DNA of 20,000 bases from Prorocentrum cordatum. Its lineage: Eukaryota; Sar; Dinophyceae; Prorocentrales; Prorocentraceae. A program made the translations under genes and the position numbers. Every line of letters begins with the position of its first letter. The stretch's first letter is position 1. Positions 9,196 through 16,619 of this stretch are shown piece after piece. The notes below the pieces were generated by a model, which saw nothing but the letters and a program-made list of their open reading frames with translations, did not search any database and had not been told where the DNA came from. The stretch is taken from assembly GCA_963575745.1 (NCBI GenBank), contig CAUYUJ010000203.1, positions 418,577 through 438,576 on the forward strand, in the 5' to 3' direction.

Positions 9196-10320
9196 ACTGG
9201 CGCCAAACAAGGAGGGCGAAAGTCCGGACGGCCTGTAGTTTCCGTACTTTTCCCCGTACTCACAGAAGGAGCTGGTCCACCAATTTCTACACCCCCCTTG
9301 TCAATGGGGAATTTCTTTTGGTGACAAGAGAAGCAAAGTAAGTTGCACAGAAGGCTTATCGTGTGCTCACCCTTGCTTCGACTAACTCCCCAGAACTTCG
9401 AGTTCCATTGAAGTGTATCACCGAGGTGGGAGCCTGGCCACGTGGTTCTTCTTGCCTGAAGCAGTGCTGGTGGTCGCCGAGGAGTGGGCTCCTCCTCGTA
9501 TTCGAAACTCCTCGCCTCACGTCACGTACAGCGGCCGTGGGGAGACGAGACGACCCTTGAGTTCGACCTCTCCCGGTGGTGGGAGACTCTGCCGGCAGTG
9601 GCATTACTTCGTGTTCATCATGCAGGCCTTGTGCACCCATGGACTTTGGCCGGTCAAATCTGTACAACCATGGGAAGGGAGGGTTAAATAGGTGGTCCTT
9701 ATCGTGATTCCTCGTGGCCCTAGCGGCCGTGTGGCGGGGCTTCTCTGGATCGGCGCCTTCAGTCAAGTTGGACACGTTCGAATGAGATTGCGGCCGGCAG
9801 GCCGGACCCCACCAGGTCATTTCATTTCCTACCACCAGCACGGCCCCTGCGGGGGCGGGCGCGGGGCGTCGGGGCCTCTGGGCCTACGGCCCGCTATCGT
9901 TACCTTGCGGCCGCCGAGTTGTGCTTCGGCCTCATCTGGTACAGCGTATTGCTTCTCATTGTCTTGAAGCACATGTTGTCTTCAACGCGGGGGACCCGGA
10001 CCTCGTGGCCGTGATGGGTCGCAAGCAACTTCTGCCCCCCCCCTACCCTCGGGGTTTCGGGGGGGGCGGGGTCGGTTCGCAAGGATGGCCCTGGTAGTTT
10101 TTCCCCGAGGGGAAGGGAAGACCCCCCCAGTTTTGGAAGACCCCCTCGGCTTGCTGTTCAGCCAAGTGTCCGTGAAACGCGCTCCCTCGGGAGGAAACAT
10201 CAGAATATGGCAGATTTGCCTGCTCCAACTATTCTGAGGTATCCGAATTGGCCGTGCCCTGTTCACTCAGCCAGCTATGATGGATTTTCTCGCCCAGTGT
10301 GCCGTCCCACCCACGGGGGG
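9196..10320. other. Unassigned stretch, no convincing gene
   Basis: Short frames on both strands (up to about 160 codons) show no recognisable domain. There is local symmetry (GCCTCTGGGCCTACGGCCC near 9876) and G-runs near 10060. A small spliced exon could lie in 9360-9560, where the base composition is more moderate, but no junction can be supported. Confidence 0.45.
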
Positions 10321-10324
10321 CCAC

Positions 10325-10505
10325 CACGACGCAACCGCAGAGCGCAACCTCGGAACAACCACGCGAAAACTGCAGGACAACGGAGGGGCAGCCGCGGAAC
10401 AACCCCTACACGACGAGTCTCCTGGGCGCGCGACCAGTGCGAAAAGCAACGAGCGACTGTGGGACAAACGCAGGACAGGCACAGGACAACCATGGGACAA
10501 CGATT
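10325..10505. repeat. Degenerate GGGACAACC/CGGAACAACC repeats
   Basis: GGAACAACC, AGGACAACG, GGAACAACC, GGGACAAAC, AGGACAACC and GGGACAACG recur at irregular spacing over about 170 bp. The core (C/G)GGA(A/C)AAC is kept. This is probably a decayed minisatellite. Confidence 0.7.
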
Positions 10506-10512
10506 CGGGTAA

Positions 10513-10556
10513 AAGTGGGGGGCAAGTGCGCCGTATTTGAGAAAATCTCGCGCAGC
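10513..10556. repeat. Dispersed repeat fragment, copy 1
   Basis: AAGTGGGGGGCAAGTGCGCC followed by GTATTTGAGAAAATC resembles 12003-12045 at roughly four positions in five, without a gap through the GTATTTG-GAAAA core. Both copies are on the + strand, 1.5 kb apart on either side of the copia relic. Confidence 0.55.
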
Positions 10557-10559
10557 TCT

Positions 10560-11356
10560 GCCTCGCCCTCACATTATACCCTGCGATCAAAGCGCCCCTA
10601 GAAATGAGGGCGCACAGAAATAGATGGTACGTTTCATTACCGACCACAGCATGTATAAGACGAGTATAGCACGGGAGGGGGGGGGCGGCCGACCTCCGTG
10701 CCCCCGAACAAAACGGCAGCGGCGGGGAGAAACAGTTCCAATTCAAGGAAGGAAGAGGAAGCAAGGTATGGCAAGGTCCCGTCCGAATCTGGTGTTCGAA
10801 CGACCGTTGTGCTTCGCCGGTTCAGGTGGAAACCACACCAAACCAGCGAAGCAAAATCATGCTAACCTGAAGAGACCTTCAACCAACCATACGTCTCCGG
10901 AAACCGCTACAGTGCAACGTGCGATAGAAACAAACCTTATACTGGCCATGTTCTTTATGTAAAGTTGCACGGCCGAGACCTTCAACTGACTGGGCCCCAG
11001 CATGGACTTGCACTGAAGAGAAGATGCTGCGCCGAGGGCCCTCTACTGACTGGGCCCTGCATCAACAGTTGCGAGGCGGCAGGAAATTCTGCTGCAGCAA
11101 ACAATGACTGAGTTGTGCGCTCAGCTGCCAGAGTATTTACCGCCCCGCCAACACAGTTGGTAGTGAGACCCCACTCAATTGTGGCTTCGTTACCCTTGTT
11201 ATCTCATTGGCGGCGGCGCATCCGTGTACATCGTGCACGATATGCGGGCCACTGCATCTTTCTCTTTACGTGATGGACTGATTGTGTCGCATTCGCGAAA
11301 TGCGCGTCGCAAACTGCATCCGCGAACGTACTCCAGGACATGCGACGCCGAGTGGG
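10560..11356. other. Unassigned, 3' side of the copia relic
   Basis: The composition is closer to balanced than elsewhere, with no recognised gene. If the copia relic kept its 3' LTR, it would lie here on the minus strand, below 11357. I cannot see a polypurine tract next to LTR-like TG...CA ends. A 32-bp imperfect duplication is listed separately. Confidence 0.45.
10972..11062. repeat. Imperfect 32-bp direct duplication
   Basis: GCCGAGACCTTCAACTGACT continuing GGGCCCCAGCAT (10972-11003) and GCCGAGGGCCCTCTACTGAC continuing TGGGCCCTGCAT (11031-11062) share the core CTACTGACTGGGCCC or CAACTGACTGGGCCC, 59 bases apart. Confidence 0.75.
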
Positions 11357-11900
11357 TTACCCAGTAGCCTCGCCGTTTACCCTGCTAAAGTCGCTGTGGC
11401 GGGAGCTTGGCACCGTCTTCTTGTGCCGCTCTTCGCTCAACCTCACTGCGGGGCGTGTGTAGGCGAGCTTCCCATCCATGATGTCGAGGATGAGCTCACG
11501 GCCGAGACTTCCCTTCGTCATGGGGTCGGCCCTCATGTCGCGAGTATCGCACCACACGATACTGGATACCTGTTTGGTGCGCAGCTAGTCCGCTAGCCAC
11601 AAGCGGTCGCATGCCATGGCTAGGGCGGAGACGACGGACGCCGTCCACGGCCAGCCCGGCCAGTACAGCGTAGCCTCCATTCTCCCTTAGCCTCCTGATC
11701 CGCGAGCCATCTTGTGCAGCGTCAGAAGGTACGCCCGTACGCCGTCTGCTGCTCCACATGCTGTGAGTAGCTCATAGCCGAATGAGGATCGAGACGGAAG
11801 TTTGTGCGAGCGGCGGCTCACAGCGTCACGCAAGTGGCAGCTCCATTTACCAGAACTGCGGCAATTGCCCAGGCGCGTGCATACGGCGTTCGGGACCCCA
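11357..11900 (-). pseudogene. Ty1/copia retrotransposon RNase H C-terminal relic
   Basis: Read on the minus strand, the three frames together give the end of a copia polyprotein. HKLPSRSSFGYELLTACGAA and VRAYLLTLHKMA (about 11690-11820) match the region where copia RNase H reads RSS..YE. A shift leads to RRLRENGGYAVLAGLAVD, then another to SSIVWCDTRDMRADPMTKGS, in a 201-base frame ending at 11357. The W(V/C)DT(R)xM.AD.(M/L)TK motif is a hallmark of the last RNase H helix in Ty1/copia elements. An in-frame stop (TAG) lies near 11590. What follows, RELILDIMDGKLAY, is the usual tail. The piece is a dead 5'-truncated or highly decayed copy; integrase and RT parts are not visible upstream on the minus strand (above 11900). 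Confidence 0.77.
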
Positions 11901-12002
11901 TTCCGACAACACACACACACACCCATAGCCCCCCTGGAACACCACCCCAAGAAACCTGGAGGTCGCATAGGTTATTAAAGGTGCTAGTTGTCAGCTCATG
12001 CC

Positions 12003-12045
12003 AAGTGGGGGAGAGGTGCATCGTATTTGGGAAAACCCGCTGCAC
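12003..12045. repeat. Dispersed repeat fragment, copy 2
   Basis: Pairs with 10513-10556 (core CGTATTTGGGAAAACCCGC). It is followed by CCAACATACAGGAAAACCC, in which GGAAAACCC recurs. Confidence 0.55.
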
Positions 12046-12920
12046 CCAACATACAGGAAAACCCAAACATGCTGCTCAGGTGAAGAGCAAGCGCGCGAGA
12101 TTTGATTTGTCAGGTTGCAGCTGCTGACACCCTGAACCCCCACCAATATCCGAAGAAACCACCAACGAAGATAGACAACCATGATGCCGTTCAATATGGT
12201 ATGGCCAACTCACTACCGCGCGGAGACGGACTCGGGGCCAAGCGATCATGATATCCAGTCCAATCATGTTGGTTCTGGTGCCGGGGCTGCAGGGCGAGAG
12301 GGGAAGGCGGGAGGAGAAAGAGGAGGGGAGGGAGGAGGGTTGATACGGAGAAGGGGAGGGGAGAAGGCATTGGTGGGGAGGACGGACGGGGGGAACGTCA
12401 GACACCTAAGCAGGCGGTGCGAGAATAAAAACGGCAAGGGTTACGAATGCATCTCCGGCCGCTCAAGATGAAGGACGAGGGAAGGCAGCCCGCTGGCCTG
12501 GGCCAGAACACCGGGGTCGCAGTGGGCCGCTCGGGCACCTCCTTGGAATCGGGCCTCCCGAAGGTTGCCTGCGTCAAATGAAGACGTGGGGCATTCAGAG
12601 AGAGAGCGAGGGATAAGAAAAATAATAACAACAACTAAGACATGAACACACACGCATTGATGAAAGCAAGGGAGAGAGAGAGAGGGAAACAATCAAACAC
12701 AAGAGAGCGAGATAACGAGAGGATCATGCACCAAGAACAATGGCAACTACCATACGCCAAGAACAGACATCAAGAAAAACCGTCAACGACATACACACAG
12801 AGCATACCACAGTGTCAGTCGTCAAGGGCACGCGTTAAGAACATACAACAGGATATACCGACACCCCTTGGCAGGGATCGCTGAGCAAAGCATCTGTGCC
12901 TGCTCAATCCTCCCTTCCCT
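12046..12920. other. Unassigned stretch with purine-rich and (GA)n tracts
   Basis: 12290-12370 is a G/A-rich run (GGAGGGAGGAGGG words). 12660-12720 carries GGGAGAGAGAGAGAGGG in an A-rich setting that is unusually low in GC for the window (about 12610-12880). No coding domain is recognised. The short frames here look random. Confidence 0.5.
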
Positions 12921-13160
12921 CTTCCCCCTCCTGCCTCCTCCTCCTCCTCCTCCTCCTCCTGGCAGAAGTGCGTAGACACCAGAGTAGGTATTTTGACGCT
13001 GCACCCCCCTACGCGGATGTCCTTGTCCTCCTTCTCCTCCTCCTCCTCCTCCTCCTCCTCCTCCTCCTCATCCTCCACCCCCGCCTTCCCACCACCTTCG
13101 CCCCCCACGCGACGACGACGGACGACGGACGACGATGACCGACGGCGACGACAACGACGG
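12921..13160. repeat. (TCC)n arrays followed by a GACGACG array
   Basis: (CTC)n at about 12927-12960, a 60-base spacer, (TCC)n at about 13023-13075, then GACGACGACGGACGACGGAC around 13109-13160. Minus-strand frames give glutamate or arginine runs from composition only. Confidence 0.9.
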
Positions 13161-13460
13161 AAGGGAACGACGACGACGCCAGGCGACGGCGACAACCGTG
13201 GCGCGCCTCCAGCGAAGAGCCCACGCGTGGCCCGGGCGGCTCGCCGGGCGCGGACGCCTCCGGCGGCAGCCGCATGGTCGCCATGGCCATGCCCTGCTGC
13301 GCGCTACGTCTCCTTCATCTCCCGGGGGCGTCCAAAGAGGGGAGCATACCAGAGAGGGGGTCGCGAACCATGGCCCGAGGCACGTCCGCGGCCCAAGGAG
13401 GGCCAAAGGACAGGTCGAGATGAGAGGAGGAGGCCATGAAATCCAAAGAACGGCCAGAGC
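13161..13460. other. Unassigned GC-rich stretch
   Basis: Overlapping + and minus frames of 110-148 codons are Arg/Pro/Ala-rich and unrecognised. The 3' part (ATGAGAGGAGGAGGCCATGA and on) leads into the dispersed repeat below. Confidence 0.4.
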
Positions 13461-13484
13461 CACATGATAACTACCACCCCCTGG

Positions 13485-13630
13485 ACATCACTCTCCTCTT
13501 GGCCGACCCCGACTCCCAAGACGAAACCAAGACCGGAACGAATCGGGGATCTCTGAGATCCGCCCGTTCTAGAAGACGTGTCGGGCGCGCTGCGGCAGTT
13601 CCAGGGCGCTTCGGAAAGCGTGCCGGAACG
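13485..13630 (+). repeat. Dispersed repeat family R1, copy 1
   Basis: CGGGGATCTCTGAGATCCGC continuing CCGTTCTAGAAGACGTGTCG and GGCGCGCTGCGGCAGTTCC aligns base for base with 17760-17840 after about 20 extra bases on its left flank, where both share TTGGCC(A/G)AC(A/C)CCGA. In one + frame both copies give (E)(R/Q)IGDLxDPxxLEDxSG, so the unit could derive from a coding sequence or mobile element. I do not recognise the family. Confidence 0.65.
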
Positions 13631-13904
13631 CTCTGGGGCGATGTATCCTGGTCCCAGCCCCGCCTGGACTCTCCTTCCCCAGGCCTCCTGAGCGAAGGGT
13701 TTACCGGCATCTGCTGACCCTCGACTCCCGATGGATCGTCCTTTTTTCTTTCGGCCGGGTATCTCTAGATATGAGATCTCTGAACTGACTCCGACATTTC
13801 ATAGGCTACCGACTGGCCTACATAATCGGAACCACATCGAGTTGCATCGATGCATCGTGCTCTGACCCCACAAATCGATTGGAGAACATTCGTCAGGTTC
13901 GTCG

Positions 13905-14130
13905 GTGCTCCTCCTCCTTCCGTCACCCCTAGCATTCTCCCCCTTCCTCTCCCTTCCTTCCTCATCATCCTTCCTCCTCCTTCGTCCTCCTCCTCCTCCT
14001 CTCATCCTCCATCCTCCAAATTACTGGTGTAACGTAGTCGAGATTCCCTCTCTCTCTCTCTCTTCCCCTTTCCTCTTCCCCTCCCAACCCCCCTCCCCCT
14101 TTCCTTTTTTTTTCCCCTATCTCTCTCTCA
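13905..14130. repeat. CT-rich tract with (CTCC)n, (TCT)n and T9
   Basis: Pyrimidine run on the + strand including CTCCTCCTTC words, CTCTCTCTCTCTCT at about 14050 and TTCCTTTTTTTTTCCCC at about 14100. No gene is recognised. Confidence 0.8.
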
Positions 14131-14166
14131 ACCCCACAGCCAGTGGCCACTTTCCAAAATCTTGTG

Positions 14167-14322
14167 AGCTCCATTGGCGCTTACGTAAAAAATATGAGAA
14201 TCCGAGTGCTTCGTATCTTAGGAAGGCTCTTCCTATCAAAGGCAAAGGCTTGAAGATGTCGGACGCGAACGAAGACAGGGTTCCCACGCCCCTGAATTCT
14301 TCGAACATTTAGCTCCATTGGC
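14167..14322. repeat. 132-bp segment flanked by 12-bp direct repeats
   Basis: AGCTCCATTGGC occurs at 14167-14178 and again at 14311-14322. The 132 bases between them are moderately AT-rich compared with the surroundings. The pattern is that of an insertion with target-site duplication, but the segment has no terminal inverted repeats or A-tail that I can see. Confidence 0.5.
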
Positions 14323-15265
14323 ACCCCGGACAAGGGGATAAGTGAAGCAGGAGTGAATGATAAGAAATCGAGGCCTGGAGGTGGGTCAACCACTTCGACG
14401 ACCGCAGGCAGCGTTCGTGACGCGGGTACGAAAGGACAGCGTGTGACTGTCAACGGACAATTGCCTGCTTTGGGTCGAAATGAGCTCCCCCTCCTCCTCC
14501 CCCTCCCGACTGCTCCTCCCTCCTCCTCCCACCCCCCATCCCCCCATTTCCTCCCCTCCTTCTCTTCCTGCTCATGCTCCTGCCCACCAGCGGCGTTGCC
14601 GCGTGCCTGGTGTCCAGTCGCGGTGCCCCGGCGTGTCATCCCGATTTGCCCTGACGTGGTATGCCAACGTGGTTTCCCGACGCGGCAGCCTGACTGCCCT
14701 CCGACTGAAGCATTCCGACTGTGGATGATTCCCCCGTGGTGCCCAGTGGCGTGCATACTGCCTGAACACGGTGTCCCAGTTTTGCCCCTCTTGATGGTCA
14801 ATGTCGTTCATTTGGCCCATGTGTCTCTGAGTTTGTCGCGGTGGTGTCCCGAGTCCCAATGATCTCCTAACGGGCTTGCGATAGTGCCCCGATGGATTGT
14901 GTGGTTTCCTTCTGATTTGGATGATTGTTTCAATGGGGATGGTATCGGCATCAATGACCAGCCATTGGATCATCTTTCGATCTGGACCCTCTCCGATCCA
15001 TCATGGTCGATTCGTCCTTGGACCATGGATGACCATTCAGCATCGGCAATTCGGAGGTTGGGGAGTGAGATCGCAGTCAAACGGATAGCCCCCCACCAGG
15101 AACTCGGTTTCGGTTTCGTGTCGTGCGTGCGGGAGAGGCGAAGCTGCGTGGGCGGGCGAGAGAAATGCTCCCGCCCTGGCTGGGGAGGGACCGGGCTCAA
15201 TGTCTCTCCTTCCCCTGGTTGGCCAGCGGTGGCCCCGGGGTGTACCGCTAATGTCCGTCCCGCGG
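14323..15265. other. Unassigned stretch with TGGTGTCCCG-like words
   Basis: Contains a TCC-rich run at 14480-14580, then from 14590 recurring words of the TGGTGTCC/TGGTTTCCCGACG type, and from 14960 GGACCAT/GATCCAT words. No domain is recognised in the 100-200 codon frames covering it. Confidence 0.45.
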
Positions 15266-15720
15266 TTTGCCGTGGTGTCTCGTGGCGCGGTGTCCCGCGG
15301 TGTCCGTCGGTGGCCCGTGGAGGTCGAGAGTGAGATCGATAGTGAGATCGATCAGGTGAGATCGAAAATGAGAACGGCAGTGAGACAGATAGTGAGATCC
15401 ATAGTGAGATCGAATTCGAGGTGCGAGATCGACGGTGAGGTCGATGGATGGTGAGATCAATAGATACAGTGAGATCGATCGTGGAATAAGTAGTAGCTTT
15501 TCCGTGGTGTCGCGTGGTGTCTCGTGCTACCCTGTGGCCTTGTGTATGCTGTTCCGTGGTGTCTCGCGGTGCCTCGTGTCGATAGATCGATAGCGGGACT
15601 GTAGATAGATAAGTCGATAGTGAGGTCAATCGGTAGATGTCTCATGGTGCTCGTGGTCGGTAGTAAGATCAAGAGTGAGATCGCTACGTAGATAGTGAGA
15701 TCGATTGTGCGGTGGATAAT
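15266..15720. repeat. AGTGAGATCGAT minisatellite interleaved with GTGGTGTCTCGTG repeats
   Basis: GTGAGATCGAT and its variants (GTGAGATCGAA, GTGAGACAGAT, GTGAGGTCGAT) recur many times from 15331 to 15480 and again from 15615 to 15715, often around the palindrome GATCGATC. Between and before them, CGTGGTGTC(T/G)CGTGG words (15280-15310, 15503-15575) form a second interleaved repeat. On the minus strand the first unit reads as IDLTIDLT-like peptides. Both types are degenerate. Confidence 0.85.
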
Positions 15721-16600
15721 GAAACCCATGGGTAGTGTGACTGGTAGATGGGTAGAGGGTCGCGATGGTGTCGTCTATTTGCCTCAGCAGTGTCTTGAGG
15801 TGCTCCGTCCGATGGTATCCCGATGGTGTCCCGATGCTGACCCGATACTGCTGCACAGGTGGTGCCCCAGTGGCCTCACCAGCGTCGGTATTACGCATCG
15901 TCGCCGACTCGTGAGCACATCACCCTCATCGTCACCATCACAATCGTCTCAGTTGTCAGCAGTCCCCCCCCCTACCCACGACCTCCTGATTACCCGAAGG
16001 GTGGTCGTATGGGTACGAAAAGTAGATCCCGAAAAGTATACCGAACTGAAGCGAATGTGCTAGCTAATCCCCTATGGCGTTTCGAGATGAACTTCAACGC
16101 ATTTCTGCGCACGTTTCGGATGTGCCGCTCAATTGGTGCACTTCTTCGCTGGCTGAGAGGAACTCAACAAATTTAGTCTGCTCTCACGCTGCGTAGTCAT
16201 AATTCCACACAGGGTCGCGCTTTGCCAAAACATAGGACGCTGCGAAATTGGGCCTCAATCCGTTGCAAGCCATGGGCTGTGCCCGAAAGGGCACCCAAAG
16301 AAAGACGTCATCCGTGGCGCGGCTGGGCCGCCCGATCGATGATGCATTTTCTAGAAGGAGCAAGAAATAACATGCATCTCAACTTTCGGAGTCCGTCGGG
16401 AGGGCCAACACCGATCCGAGACATCCGCGCAGAGCTCCGGAAGTGTATGCTTGTGCCGTTTCTTGTTCGTTGATCTTCGCAGCGCGATGCTCCGACCCTG
16501 ACGGCGGCAACGGCGGCGTCAGTCAATCAATCAATTCGCGGAGCCCAACGGCGGCGGCCCACCTCACAGGGCGATCACCTCACATGCACGGCTGGCCAGG
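15721..16600. other. Unassigned stretch, probably 3' flank of the minus-strand gene
   Basis: The GGTATCCCGATGGTGTCCCG repeats continue to about 15850. The rest has no recognisable frame. The part 16020-16480 is lower in GC. If the spliced gene ending at 16620 is real, its 3' UTR lies here on the minus strand. Confidence 0.45.
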
Positions 16601-16619
16601 TCGACCGAGCGGCGGCAGC

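Noticed and set aside
10780-10820. tRNA-like TGTTCGAAC (T-arm word)
   Set aside because: No matching acceptor, D or anticodon stems could be found around it.
13840-13860. GCATCGATGCATCG as another hairpin-element copy
   Set aside because: Only a short word matches; neither arm nor the GATGGGGTC flank is present.
15331-15720. CRISPR-like array in the GTGAGATCGAT region
   Set aside because: Units are degenerate with no constant repeat and unique spacers, and the setting is eukaryotic.
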